From DASQUK01 sp963717085 (GTDB lineage: Bacteria; Actinomycetota; Acidimicrobiia; Acidimicrobiales; VFJN01), in the NCBI GenBank assembly GCA_963717085.1, contig CAVQVM010000019.1, forward strand, positions 248,001 through 312,000: DNA of 64,000 bases, read 5' to 3'. Positions 40,012 through 48,430 of the stretch are shown here, one piece after another. Positions within the stretch are counted from its first letter, which is position 1. The number at the start of each line of letters is the position of its first letter. Under the pieces are notes generated by a model. It was not told the origin of the DNA, made no database searches, and saw only the letters and a list, made by a program, of their open reading frames with translations. The position numbers and the translations under genes are program-made.

Positions 40012-42240
40012 TCAATCTACGAGGACGGGCTCCGGTACCCGCGCCGGCTCCGGCACGGCGGGGCCGCGGCCGGGCTCGTAGTCCGGTTCCGGGAGCCCGG
40101 CGCCGCCCTCGATGTCGAGGTTCGGGAGCAGCCGGTCGAGCCAGCCCGGCAGCCACCAGTTCCAGTCGCCGAGGAGCTTCATGGTGGCCGGGACCAGCAC
40201 GATCCGGACGATGGTGGCGTCGATGAACACGGCGGTGGCCAGCCCGAGGCCGAACATCTTGATGATCGGGTCGTCGCCCAGCACGAAGGCGGCGAACACG
40301 CTGATCATGATGAGCGCCGCCGAGGTGATGACCCGCGCGGTGGCGGAGATGCCCTCGACCACGGCGGCGTCGTTGTCGCGGCGGTGCAGGTACTCCTCGC
40401 GGACCCGGGAGAGGAGGAACACCTCGTAGTCCATGGACAGCCCGAACAGGATCGCGAACAGCATCATCGGCATGAACGACACGATCGGGACGGTCTCCTC
40501 GACACCGATCAGTCCCTTGAGCCAGCCCCACTGGAACACCGCCACGATGACGCCGTACGCGGCACCGATCGACAGCAGGTTCATGGCTGCGGCCTTGAGC
40601 GGCACCGCCACCGACCGGAAGACCATCATCAACAGCAGGACCGACAGCGCGATGACGGCGCCGATGAACCAGGGCAGCCGGCTGGAGATCTTGTCGGACA
40701 TGTCGATGAACATGGCGGTCTGTCCGCCGACCTGCACCTCGGCGCCGGGCGCGTCCGACAACGCCTGGGGGATGACGTCGTCGCGCAGCCGGTGGACGAG
40801 GCTGGTGGTGGCCTCGTCCTGCGGCGCCGAGGTGGGGATCACGCGCAGCACCGCAGCGCTGCCGTCGTCGTTCGCCTGGATCGGTGCCACCGCCTGCACA
40901 CCCGGGTCGTCGGCGATGGCCGACTCCAGCGGGGCGACGTCGTCGACGGTGGCGCCGTCGAGCTCGATCGAGAGCAGCAGCGGCCCGTTGAACCCGGGCC
41001 CGAACCCGTCGGCCAGCAGGTCGTACGCCCGGCGGGTGGTCATCGACGTGGGGCTGGTGCCGTTGTCGGTCATGCCCAGGCGCATGCTGAAGACCGGCGC
41101 GGCCAGCAGAGTGAGCGCCACGACGCCGCCGACCAGGTAGCGCCACGGGTGGGCGGACACCTGCCGCCCCCAGCGGTGCCACATCGACTCCCGGCCCGGG
41201 ACACCAGCGCCGCCCCGCAGGCCGGGGATGTGCAACGCGTCGATCCTGCGGCCGGCGAACCCCAGCAGCGCCGGCAGCAGGGTGAGCGCGAGCGCCACCA
41301 TGACCGCGACCGTGAGGCCTGCCATGAGGCCCATGACCGTGACCGCGGTGATGCCGGCGATGGCGAGGCCGGAGATCGCGATGACCACCGTCACGCCGGC
41401 GAACAGCACGGCCGCGCCCGACGTGGCCACGGCCCGCCCCGCCGCCTCCTCGATCGTCATCCCTGCGCGCAAGTTCTCGCGGTGGCGGGTGACGATGAAC
41501 AACGCATAGTCGATGCCCACCCCCAGGCCGATCATGGCGGCGAGGGTGGGGGCGACCGTGTTCACGTCGACCACGGCGGCGAGAAGCGTGATCAGGCCCA
41601 GGCTGGTGGCCAGGCCTACGAGGGCCAGGCCGATCGGCAGTCCCATGGCGATCACCGAGCCGAACGCCAGCAGCAGCACGATCACCGCTACCAGCAGCCC
41701 CACCACCTCCTGGCCCTCGGGCACGTCCTGGGCAGCCTCGGTGGGGAGGTCGCCGCCCAGCTCCATCCGGACGGCCCCGGACCGGTTGGCGGCCTCGGCC
41801 GTGGCCTCGAGCCGCTGGTACGCCCGGTCGCGGATGTCCTCCGACGGCCGGTCGTACTGCACGTCGGCATAGGCGATGCGTCCGTCCGCCGAGACCTCGG
41901 GCTCGCCGACGGCGCCCACGTCGGGCTGCTCGGCCACGTCGGCCAGCGCGGCGTCGACGGTACGGGCGGCGGCCGGGTCGGACAGGGTCGCGGCCGGCGA
42001 GCCGTCCTCGACGGTGAACACGAGCTGCGCCGACGTCCCTGCCGCCGCCGGGAACTCCTCCTCCAGCATGTCGAGCGCCCGCTGCGACTCGACGCCCGGG
42101 ATGTCGAACTGGTCAGAGGTCCGCCCGCCGCCCGCCTGGGCGACGGCGATCACACCTAGGGCGACAACCGCCCAGATCAGCAGGGTGAGCCGGCGGCGAC
42201 GGACCGCGCCACGACCGAGCCGGTAGAGGTAGGAAGTCAT
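40012..42240 (-). CDS. MMPL/RND-family membrane transporter
   Basis: 742 residues. Eleven to twelve membrane segments in two halves, each with a large extracytoplasmic loop: first helix RRLTLLIWAVVALGVIAVAQ, then a cluster after residue 170 (VVGLLVAVIVLLLAFGSVIAMGLPIGLALVGLA), with IGLGVGIDYALFIVTRHREN near 235 (GxxxDY, the proton-relay region) and the equivalent FGLSMDYEVFLLSRVREEYL near 595. Actinobacterial MMPL proteins export lipids, siderophores or drugs. Transcribed away from the TetR gene at 42368, which most likely represses it; a TGGCAT...ATGCCA inverted repeat lies between. Confidence 0.9.
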   Translation of the reverse strand: MTSYLYRLGRGAVRRRRLTLLIWAVVALGVIAVAQAGGGRTSDQFDIPGVESQRALDMLEEEFPAAAGTSAQLVFTVEDGSPAATLSDPAAARTVDAALADVAEQPDVGAVGEPEVSADGRIAYADVQYDRPSEDIRDRAYQRLEATAEAANRSGAVRMELGGDLPTEAAQDVPEGQEVVGLLVAVIVLLLAFGSVIAMGLPIGLALVGLATSLGLITLLAAVVDVNTVAPTLAAMIGLGVGIDYALFIVTRHRENLRAGMTIEEAAGRAVATSGAAVLFAGVTVVIAISGLAIAGITAVTVMGLMAGLTVAVMVALALTLLPALLGFAGRRIDALHIPGLRGGAGVPGRESMWHRWGRQVSAHPWRYLVGGVVALTLLAAPVFSMRLGMTDNGTSPTSMTTRRAYDLLADGFGPGFNGPLLLSIELDGATVDDVAPLESAIADDPGVQAVAPIQANDDGSAAVLRVIPTSAPQDEATTSLVHRLRDDVIPQALSDAPGAEVQVGGQTAMFIDMSDKISSRLPWFIGAVIALSVLLLMMVFRSVAVPLKAAAMNLLSIGAAYGVIVAVFQWGWLKGLIGVEETVPIVSFMPMMLFAILFGLSMDYEVFLLSRVREEYLHRRDNDAAVVEGISATARVITSAALIMISVFAAFVLGDDPIIKMFGLGLATAVFIDATIVRIVLVPATMKLLGDWNWWLPGWLDRLLPNLDIEGGAGLPEPDYEPGRGPAVPEPARVPEPVLVD

Positions 42241-42253
42241 GCGTGGTAGATTG

Positions 42254-42287
42254 TGGCATTAGAGTGTCAGATGTCAAGATGATGCCA
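42254..42287. promoter_or_regulatory. Candidate operator between MMPL and TetR genes
   Basis: TGGCAT ... ATGCCA flanks the direct repeat TGTCAGATGTCA. It sits 14 nt from the MMPL start in the divergent gap. Confidence 0.45.
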
Positions 42288-42367
42288 AGAGCCTTTCAAG
42301 TGACACTCGGCACACCACCGCCGAATGCTCACGGGCAGGCAGATGGCAGAGAGGGCATACTTTCCCC

Positions 42368-43051
42368 ATGAAGAAGGTTGTCGAAGCGGCGAGCGGACTC
42401 CGCGAGCGCAAGAAGGCGCGCACGCGCGAGGCGATCATCGACGCCGCGCTCGAGCTGTTCGGCCGCAAGGGCTTCGACGCCACCACGATCGAGGACATCG
42501 CCGCCGCCGCCGACGTCTCGCCCCGCACGTTCTTCCGCTACTTCGATTCGAAGGTCGACCTCGTCATGGCGCACAACGAGGCCCATGGCGACAAGATCGC
42601 CCCCCTCATCGCGGCGCGCCCGGCGAGCGAGGGACCGTTGGAGGCGCTGCGTCAGGTGATGCACCAGATGCTGCTCGAGCACCTGGCCGACCCCTCGGTG
42701 GTGCGCGAGTTCCAGGTGATGATGAGCGCGCCGACGCTGCGGAAGCTGGCGCGTGAGCACTTCTACGAGGAGGAGGCCGAGCTCGTCAGTGCCTTCGCCA
42801 CCCGGTTGGGCACCGACGACGGCGACCTGACGGCCAACCTCATGGCCGCCTCTGCCGCCTCGGCCATCTGGACGGTCATCGAATGCTGGCTCGCGGACGG
42901 CACCGAGGTCGAGCGCCTGCCCCCGATGATCGACGAGGCGTTCGCACTGTTGGAGGATGGCTTCAGCGGGACTCGACAGCGAGCTCGCCGAGGCGCGAGC
43001 GCAGGTCGCGCTCGAACGCAATCACGTCGGGACCGACAGCCGCAGCCCTGA
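42368..43051 (+). CDS. TetR-family regulator of the MMPL transporter
   Basis: 227 residues from ATG 42368. Helix-turn-helix: RTREAIIDAALELFGRKGFD then ATTIEDIAAAADVSPRTFFRYFDSKVDLVM. The C-terminal part is helical up to DEAFALLEDGF; the last 25 or so residues are Arg/Ser-rich, overlap the convergent KARI-like gene by 89 nt, and are of lower quality, so the natural end may be shorter. Divergent from the MMPL exporter, the usual arrangement for local repression released by the exported compound. Confidence 0.85.
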   Translation: MKKVVEAASGLRERKKARTREAIIDAALELFGRKGFDATTIEDIAAAADVSPRTFFRYFDSKVDLVMAHNEAHGDKIAPLIAARPASEGPLEALRQVMHQMLLEHLADPSVVREFQVMMSAPTLRKLAREHFYEEEAELVSAFATRLGTDDGDLTANLMAASAASAIWTVIECWLADGTEVERLPPMIDEAFALLEDGFSGTRQRARRGASAGRARTQSRRDRQPQP

Positions 43052-43940
43052 GCCGTTGGAGCGTGGGGTGGCCGGCGTCGTGCTCTGCTTCCCACTCGTC
43101 GGCGAAGCCACCGTTGGCGATGTTGCCCACGATGTTGCGCATCGTGGTGGCGACGTCCAGGTGGTCGAAGCGATCGGACCGCGACAGCTGGCCGTACTGG
43201 CTGGTGGGGGAGTGGTGGTCCATCTGGACGGCGTAGCCCTCGAGCCGCATCAGGCGGTAGGACCGCTCGACCTCGCCCGACAGGAACAGCTCGGTCAGGA
43301 TCGCCTCGATGGGAATGTCCTCGCCCAGCATCACCTCGACGAACGAGAGGCTGACGCGGCGCATCGCCGGAGCCAGCGCCTGCTCGACGGCGAGGTCCAG
43401 CACCGCCTCCTGGTGAGGCGTCAGCGACAGGGCGCCCTGCCGCAGGCCGCCGATGGCGTTGGCGACCGCCAGCGTGCGCGCCGAGGCGCTGCCGGTGCGG
43501 TCGCGGTGGACGCCGATGGCGGTGATGAAGCCGACGCCCTCCTCGTAGCAGCGCCGCACCTCGGGACCGAGCATCCGCGGGGCGACCATGCCCACGTCGC
43601 AGTCGAGCTCGAGGCGACCGAACGCCGGGCAGAAGCCGCTGGCCACGATCACCAGCGCCTCGTTCCCCGGCCCGAGTGGGAGTGACGGGATCACGTCGTC
43701 CGGCACCAGCAGGCACAGGATGTCGGCTTCGTTGGCGGCATCGACGTCCTGGGTGGTGAAGCCGTCGGCTTCGGCCGCGTCGCGGGTGGCGTCGGCCCGC
43801 ACGCAGACCCGCACCTCGACCCCCGAGTCGCGCAGGTTTAGCGCCCACGACCGGCCCTGGTTGCCGTAGCCGACCACCGCGACCCGCTGCCCCTCGATGG
43901 CCCTGGGGTCGGCGTCGGCGGTGTGGAAGATGGTCGTCAT
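42963..43940 (-). CDS. Ketol-acid reductoisomerase-like (IlvC family) oxidoreductase
   Basis: 325 residues; ATG with GGGGAG eight nt upstream. N-terminal Rossmann part VAVVGYGNQGRSWALNLRDSG near 20; C-terminal knotted domain with LDLAVEQ (Asp and Glu at the Mg-binding places of DLFGEQ in IlvC), ELFLSGEVERSYRLMRLEGY and HHSPTSQYGQLSR. These fit class I KARI or its close relatives. In branched-chain amino acid synthesis it would isomerise and reduce acetolactate, but no ilv or leu gene is near. It follows a CaiB-type CoA-transferase by 39 nt in an acyl-CoA operon, so another ketol or hydroxy-acid substrate is likelier. Confidence 0.78.
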   Translation of the reverse strand: MTTIFHTADADPRAIEGQRVAVVGYGNQGRSWALNLRDSGVEVRVCVRADATRDAAEADGFTTQDVDAANEADILCLLVPDDVIPSLPLGPGNEALVIVASGFCPAFGRLELDCDVGMVAPRMLGPEVRRCYEEGVGFITAIGVHRDRTGSASARTLAVANAIGGLRQGALSLTPHQEAVLDLAVEQALAPAMRRVSLSFVEVMLGEDIPIEAILTELFLSGEVERSYRLMRLEGYAVQMDHHSPTSQYGQLSRSDRFDHLDVATTMRNIVGNIANGGFADEWEAEHDAGHPTLQRLRAAAVGPDVIAFERDLRSRLGELAVESR

Positions 43941-43979
43941 CGTGTGCTCCCCTCGGGGCTCGTTCGCTTTACGTTGTCG

Positions 43980-45191
43980 TCAGATCACGGCGTCGGCGGC
44001 CAGGTCGTCGAGCTCCGTAGCGGACAGCCCCAGGGCCTCGCCCAGGACCTCGCGGGTGTGCTCGCCGAGGCGGGGGGCGCCGGCCGGCGTCGGCGACGAC
44101 TCGCCGACGAACCGGGGGAACGGCGCCTGCTGGCGGAGCGCGCCCAGGACGGGATCATCGACCGCCACCAGGTCGCTCCTCGCCGCCATGTGGGCATCGG
44201 CGGCGATGTCGGCGGCCGTGTAGGCGCGGGCCACGGGCACGCCGTGGGCGACGGCGGCCGCCTCGACGTCGGCGGCGGGGCGGCCGGCGGTCCACTCGGC
44301 GACGATGGCGTTGATCTCGTCGGCGTGCTTGGCCCGGTCGGCAACGGTGGCGAACCGCGGGTCGGTGGGCAGCTCCGGCCGGTCCATCGCCGCGCACAGC
44401 CGCGCGAAGTTGGCGTCACTGCCAGCCACCAGGCAGACATGGCGGCCGTCGCCCGTCGGGTAGTTGTCGAGCGGCGCCGAGTTGGCCAGGCGGTTGCCCT
44501 CGCGCTCCCGCACCACCCCGAGGCGGTCGTAGCCGGCGATGGTCCACTCGAGGATCCGCAGCACCGACCCGTAGAGGGCCGCGTCGATCACGGCGCCCCG
44601 GCCCGTGGCGTTCGGCCCGGCGTCTCGTCGGTAGAGGGCGGCCAGGGCGGCCTGTGCCGCGAAGACGCCCGTGAGGTAGTCGCTCGTCGTGAGGCCGGGT
44701 CGCACCGGGGGCCTGTCCGGGTACCCGGTCAGGTGCAACAGGCCGCCGTAGCCGATGCCCGTCCGGTCGAGCCCCGGCCGTTGTGCGTAGGGACCGTCCT
44801 GGCCGAAGGCCGAGATGCGGACGACCACCAGCCGAGGATCGAGATCGGTGGGCCCGAGGCCCCACGACTCGAGCGTGCCGGGCCGGAAGTTCTCGCACAG
44901 CACGTCGGCCTGCGCGGCGAGGCGGCGAGCGAGGTCCTGGCCCCGCGGCGTACGCAGGTCGATCGTCACGCTCTTGCGGCCGCGCCCCTCCACCGCCCAG
45001 AACAGCGAGTAGCGCCCCCCCTCGGTGTCGGCGAACGGGCCGATGTCGCGCATGAAGTCGCCCCGACCGGGCTGCTCGATCTTCACGACCTCGGCGCCCT
45101 GCTCGCCCAGGAGACCGGCGCAGAATGGCGCGGCGATGCGGGTGCCGAGGTCGAGGACGCGGAGCCCCGCGAGTGGGCCGGCGCCGTTCAT
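43980..45191 (-). CDS. CaiB/BaiF family (class III) CoA-transferase
   Basis: 403 residues from ATG 45191, overlapping the stop of the enoyl-CoA hydratase (ATGA). Family marks: LAGLRVLDLGTRIAAPFCAGLLGEQGAEVVKIEQPGRGD at the start, GRGRKSVTIDLRTPRGQDL near 75, ADVLCENFRPGTLESWGL near 98, and GLDRTGIGYGGLLHLTG near 143, with the catalytic Asp (in the LDRTG/DR segment). It moves CoA between an acyl-CoA and a free acid, giving the thioester for beta-oxidation without ATP. Third gene of the acyl-CoA dehydrogenase operon that starts at 47202. Confidence 0.88.
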   Translation of the reverse strand: MNGAGPLAGLRVLDLGTRIAAPFCAGLLGEQGAEVVKIEQPGRGDFMRDIGPFADTEGGRYSLFWAVEGRGRKSVTIDLRTPRGQDLARRLAAQADVLCENFRPGTLESWGLGPTDLDPRLVVVRISAFGQDGPYAQRPGLDRTGIGYGGLLHLTGYPDRPPVRPGLTTSDYLTGVFAAQAALAALYRRDAGPNATGRGAVIDAALYGSVLRILEWTIAGYDRLGVVREREGNRLANSAPLDNYPTGDGRHVCLVAGSDANFARLCAAMDRPELPTDPRFATVADRAKHADEINAIVAEWTAGRPAADVEAAAVAHGVPVARAYTAADIAADAHMAARSDLVAVDDPVLGALRQQAPFPRFVGESSPTPAGAPRLGEHTREVLGEALGLSATELDDLAADAVI

Positions 45192-46012
45192 CGTTGTTCG
45201 CCGGCCTGCTCTCGCTTCACATGGTCCATGCCGCCCGCCTTGCGCGTCCGCATCATCCCGAGAGCGGTCTCGGTGTTGGACACGAACTGGTGGACCATGA
45301 AGTGGTGGCGCCACGAGTCACGCTGGCCCATGCGGTCGACCATGGCGTTGATGGACGCCTTGACCGCCTGGGCGGTGACCGGCGGCACGAGCGCCACCTC
45401 GTCGGCCATCGCCCGGGCGACGCCCGCCAGCTCGGCACGGGGCACGACCAGGTTGACCATGCCGTAACGCTCGGCCTCGTCCGCGGTGAGCGTCCGCGCG
45501 CACAACAGGAACTCCTTGGCCTTGCGGGGACCCATCTCCCAGGGCTCGACCAGCAACTCCACCGCGGCTCCGGACATGCGCAGGACCGGGTTCGAGAAGC
45601 GGGCGTCGTCCGCAGCGACGATGAGGTCGCACATGCACGCCAACATCAGCCCGGCGGCCGAGCAGACCCCCTGCACGGCGGCGATGGTCGGCTTGCGGAA
45701 GTCGCGCAGGCGCACGCAACGGTCGAAGTACATGACCTGCTCGTGCCGGAGCTTGCCCTCCGGCGTAGCCCGCATCGCCGCCCAGGGGTCGGACCCGTCC
45801 ATCAGCTCCTTGAGGTCGTGACCGGAGCAGAAGTGTTCGCCCTCGGCGGCGAGCACCAGCACGCGCACGGCCTCGTCGGCGTCGGCGCGGTCGAGGGCGC
45901 CGTCGAGCTCGTCGATGGTGGCCGAGTCGAGGGCGTTGGCGACCTCGGGCCGGCGCAGCGTGATCGTCGCCACCGAGCCGTCGACGGCGTAGCCGACGCG
46001 GGACGGGGTCAT
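45188..46012 (-). CDS. Enoyl-CoA hydratase/isomerase family protein
   Basis: 274 residues from ATG 46012, which overlaps the stop of the acyl-CoA dehydrogenase (ATGA). Crotonase fold: VATITLRRPEVANALDSATI near 12, the oxyanion-hole segment EHFCSGHDLKELMDG near 58, and KPTIAAVQGVCSAAGLMLACMCDLIVAADDARFSNPVLRM, with the second oxyanion Gly. Instead of the second Glu of ECH1 there is ELLVEPWEMGPRKAKEFLL. It should hydrate (or isomerise) the enoyl-CoA made by the dehydrogenase next door. The last 40 residues (FMVHQFVSNTETALGMMRTRKAG) are longer than in ECH1. Confidence 0.87.
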   Translation of the reverse strand: MTPSRVGYAVDGSVATITLRRPEVANALDSATIDELDGALDRADADEAVRVLVLAAEGEHFCSGHDLKELMDGSDPWAAMRATPEGKLRHEQVMYFDRCVRLRDFRKPTIAAVQGVCSAAGLMLACMCDLIVAADDARFSNPVLRMSGAAVELLVEPWEMGPRKAKEFLLCARTLTADEAERYGMVNLVVPRAELAGVARAMADEVALVPPVTAQAVKASINAMVDRMGQRDSWRHHFMVHQFVSNTETALGMMRTRKAGGMDHVKREQAGEQR

Positions 46013-47202
46013 GCCGGGCTCCCTTCCCGTGGCAGGCCCAGGACCCGCTCGCCGATGATCGTGCGCTGGATCTCGTTGGTGCCCGCGAAGATCGACGCCG
46101 CCTGGTAGTAGAGCCACGAGCGCTGCCATTCGCCCTCGCCGGGGTTGTCGGACGCGCCGGCGCCAAGGGGTGCGGCCGGGCCGACCACGTCGAGCGCCAG
46201 CCGGTGAAGGCGCTGGCTCATCTCCGACCAATAGAGCTTGAGCGCCGAGCCCTCGGGCCCGATCGGTTCACCCGCCTCCAGTCGCGACAGCGAACGCCAG
46301 TTGTGGAGCTGGAAAAGCTTGACCTCCACGAACGCCTGCGCCAGCCGCTGGGCGGTGTGGGGATCGTCGAACGCCCCGCGATCGGCCGCCAGCCGCAGCA
46401 CCTCGTCCAGGTGCTGACTGTGGATCACGAGCTGGCGGGGGTTCGTCCCCCGCTCGTGGGCGAGGGTCGAGCCCGACACCTGCCACCCGGCGTCGACCCC
46501 GCCGATCACGCAGTCGTCGGGCACGAAGACCCCGTCCATGAACACCTCGTTGAAGTCGGACTCGCCGGTGATCTGCCGCAGGGGGCGCACTTCGACACCG
46601 GGGGCGCTCATGTCGACGGCGAAGGCCGTGATGCCGGCCTGCTTGCGCACGTCGGGGTTGGTGCGGGCCAGGCACAGCCCCCAGTCGGCGAATTGGGCGT
46701 AGGACGTCCACACCTTCTGGCCGTCGAGCACCCAGCCATCTTCGGCCGCGGCGCGCCGGGCCCGCGTCGCCAGCGACGCCAGGTCGCTGCCGGCGCCGGG
46801 CTCGCTGAACAGCTGGCAGAACAGGATGTCGGCCCGCAGGATCCCGGGCAGCCAGCGCCGGCGCTGGTCCTCCGTGCCGTACGCCAGCAGCGTCGGGCCC
46901 ACCAGGTTGACCCCGATGCGGCCGACCAGCTCGGGGGCCCGGGCCCGGGCCAGCTCCTCCTGGACGACGTAGTGGGCGAGTGCGCCGGCGCCGCGCCCGC
47001 CGTAGGCCCCGGGCCAGGTCACGCCGACCCAGCGGCCGTCGGCGAGCCGGTGCTGCCAGCTCCGGCCGAACGCCACCTCGTCGTCGAGCGAGGCGTGCCG
47101 GGGCGGCAGGCCGACCCCGTACTCCCACGGCAGGTTGGCCTCGAGCCACTCGCGGCATTCCGCGCGCAAGCGCCGCTGCTCGGCAGTGGGTGTGAGATCC
47201 AT
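46009..47202 (-). CDS. Acyl-CoA dehydrogenase, FadE-type large subunit
   Basis: 397 residues from ATG 47202. The ATG overlaps the TAA of a repeat-encoded mini-ORF (TAATG), and the repeat's AGGAGCGGGA is its Shine-Dalgarno. ILFCQLFSEPGAGSDLASLA near 128 and GQKVWTSYAQFADWGLCLART near 165 are FAD-binding segments. The C-terminal ASIFAGTNEIQRTIIGERVLGLP has Ala where the classical catalytic Glu stands, so the base must be elsewhere, as in FadE subunits of heteromeric enzymes. The short dehydrogenase on the opposite side (47339) is the likely partner; both flank one operator. In actinobacteria such pairs act on steroid or other bulky side chains. Confidence 0.88.
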   Translation of the reverse strand: MDLTPTAEQRRLRAECREWLEANLPWEYGVGLPPRHASLDDEVAFGRSWQHRLADGRWVGVTWPGAYGGRGAGALAHYVVQEELARARAPELVGRIGVNLVGPTLLAYGTEDQRRRWLPGILRADILFCQLFSEPGAGSDLASLATRARRAAAEDGWVLDGQKVWTSYAQFADWGLCLARTNPDVRKQAGITAFAVDMSAPGVEVRPLRQITGESDFNEVFMDGVFVPDDCVIGGVDAGWQVSGSTLAHERGTNPRQLVIHSQHLDEVLRLAADRGAFDDPHTAQRLAQAFVEVKLFQLHNWRSLSRLEAGEPIGPEGSALKLYWSEMSQRLHRLALDVVGPAAPLGAGASDNPGEGEWQRSWLYYQAASIFAGTNEIQRTIIGERVLGLPREGSPA

Positions 47203-47276
47203 TATTCCCGCTCCTGGCCTTCGGCCGGGCCGCTCGGGCCACGCTCGCTCTCTCGCCCTTCGGGACGCTCGCTCAC
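47202..47276 (-). CDS. Repeat-encoded 24-residue mini-ORF (GPSG repeat copy 5) leading into the acyl-CoA dehydrogenase
   Basis: GTG 47276 falls on the transcription start predicted from the -10 box TACGAT (minus strand, 47288-47283), so it would be read as a leaderless message. The peptide runs VSERPEGRESERGPSGP then AEGQERE, and its TAA shares one base with the ATG of the acyl-CoA dehydrogenase. Two other mini-ORFs at 51991 and 57196 share the SERP...ESE..GPSG frame. Hairpins CG-CCC-GAA-GGGCG and GGCC-GAA-GGCC frame the invariant GGCCCGAGCGGCCC. It probably serves translational coupling; a functional peptide is not excluded. Confidence 0.55.
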   Translation of the reverse strand: MSERPEGRESERGPSGPAEGQERE

Positions 47277-47282
47277 ATATGC

Positions 47283-47330
47283 ATCGTAGGTGCGCCACGC
47301 ATCCGGAGTGACGTGACCGTCAGTTACGCT
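47283..47330. promoter_or_regulatory. Divergent promoters around operator GTGAC-GTGACC-GTCAG (site 4)
   Basis: Operator 47308-47323 (one change from perfect). Rightward -10 TACGCT at 47325-47330 puts transcription start two nt from the GTG at 47339; leftward -10 TACGAT at 47288-47283 puts it at GTG 47276. Both messages would be leaderless. The rightward arrangement (GTCAG-N-TACGCT) is the same as at 50516 on the minus strand. Confidence 0.65.
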
Positions 47331-47338
47331 CGCTCTCC

Positions 47339-48364
47339 GTGGACTTCGAGCTGTCCCCGGACCAGCGGGCGCTGCGGGACGCCGCCGCCGACCTGCTGGC
47401 GGGGCGCTCACCGATGCCGGTGGTGCGCAGCGCCGTCGACCGGGCCGGGGAGCCCGACGCGGGGCTGTGGGCGGCCATGGTGGATCAGGGCTGGTGCGGC
47501 CTGGCCGTGCCCGAGAAGCTGGGCGGCGTCGGCCTGGGCTGGGTCGAGGCCGCCATCGTCCTCGAGCAGGTGGGGGCGTACGTGGCGCCGGCGCCGGTCC
47601 TCGGCCAGATGGTGGCCCTCGACGCGCTGGCCGATTCCGCCTGGGGGCCGCCGCTGATCGCCGGCGAGGCGGTGGCCGCCTGCGCCGCGCGCCTCGACGA
47701 ACCGTGCGTCTATGCACCCGCGGCCGACCTCGTCGTCGTGCCCGAGGACGATCGGCTGATGGCGATCGACATGCGGGATCGACGTCCGGCCGCCGAGCCG
47801 GCGATGGACGTCACCCGGCAGCTCGGCTGGCTCCGGTCGGCGGCGCTCGCCGACGCCCCGCGCCTCGAGGTCGGGGGCGCGGCCGAGGTCGCCCGCCACC
47901 TGGATGTCGCGGTGGTGGCCTACGCCGCCGAGTTGCTCGGCGTGGCCCAGCGCGCCCTCGACCTGGCGGTGGCCTACGCCAAGGACCGGATCCAGTTCGG
48001 CCGGCCCATCGGCAGCTTTCAAGCGGTCAAGCACCGTTGCGCCGACATGTTGGTCGACGTCGAAGGGATGCGGTCGACGGCCTACTGGGCCGCCTGGACC
48101 CTGGGCGACACCGACGCCGCCGGCGAGGAGCGGGCAATCGCGGCGTCGACCGCCAAGGCGTGGTGCAGCGACGCCGCGTCCCGGGTGCTGGCATCGGCGC
48201 TGCAGGTGCACGGGGGCATCGGCTTCACCTGGGAGCACGACCTTCACCTCTACCTGAAGCGGGCCCACCTCGACGCGGTCGCCTTCGGCGACGCCACCGA
48301 CCACCGCGCCCGCCTGGCCCGGCTGCTCCGCGCCCGGGTCGAGGGGGGTCGGTCGCTGATCTGA
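47339..48364 (+). CDS. Acyl-CoA dehydrogenase, FadE-type short subunit
   Basis: 341 residues from GTG 47339, shorter than classical dehydrogenases (about 380-400). DFELSPDQRALRDAAADLLAG at the start; the middle beta domain is reduced (VVVPEDDRLMAIDMRDRRP) and lacks a full FAD-contact segment. C-terminal VAQRALDLAVAYAKDRIQFGRPIGSFQAVKHRCADMLVDVEG and ALQVHGGIGFTWEHDLHLYLKRA are well kept. This is the pattern of the smaller partner in heterotetrameric steroid side-chain dehydrogenases (for example ChsE1/ChsE2). The partner is likely the divergent gene at 47202. Ends at a 24-bp terminator hairpin. Confidence 0.86.
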   Translation: MDFELSPDQRALRDAAADLLAGRSPMPVVRSAVDRAGEPDAGLWAAMVDQGWCGLAVPEKLGGVGLGWVEAAIVLEQVGAYVAPAPVLGQMVALDALADSAWGPPLIAGEAVAACAARLDEPCVYAPAADLVVVPEDDRLMAIDMRDRRPAAEPAMDVTRQLGWLRSAALADAPRLEVGGAAEVARHLDVAVVAYAAELLGVAQRALDLAVAYAKDRIQFGRPIGSFQAVKHRCADMLVDVEGMRSTAYWAAWTLGDTDAAGEERAIAASTAKAWCSDAASRVLASALQVHGGIGFTWEHDLHLYLKRAHLDAVAFGDATDHRARLARLLRARVEGGRSLI

Positions 48365-48367
48365 GCA

Positions 48368-48421
48368 ACGAACTTGCGGCGGTTGGCGACGTTAGGGCGT
48401 CGCCAACCGCCGCAAGTTCGT
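48368..48421. terminator. Bidirectional terminator with a 24-bp perfect stem
   Basis: Arms 48368-48391 and 48398-48421 are perfect inverse complements around a TTAGGG loop, between the convergent dehydrogenase genes ending at 48364 and 48431. Confidence 0.85.
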
Positions 48422-48430
48422 GGATTGGCG

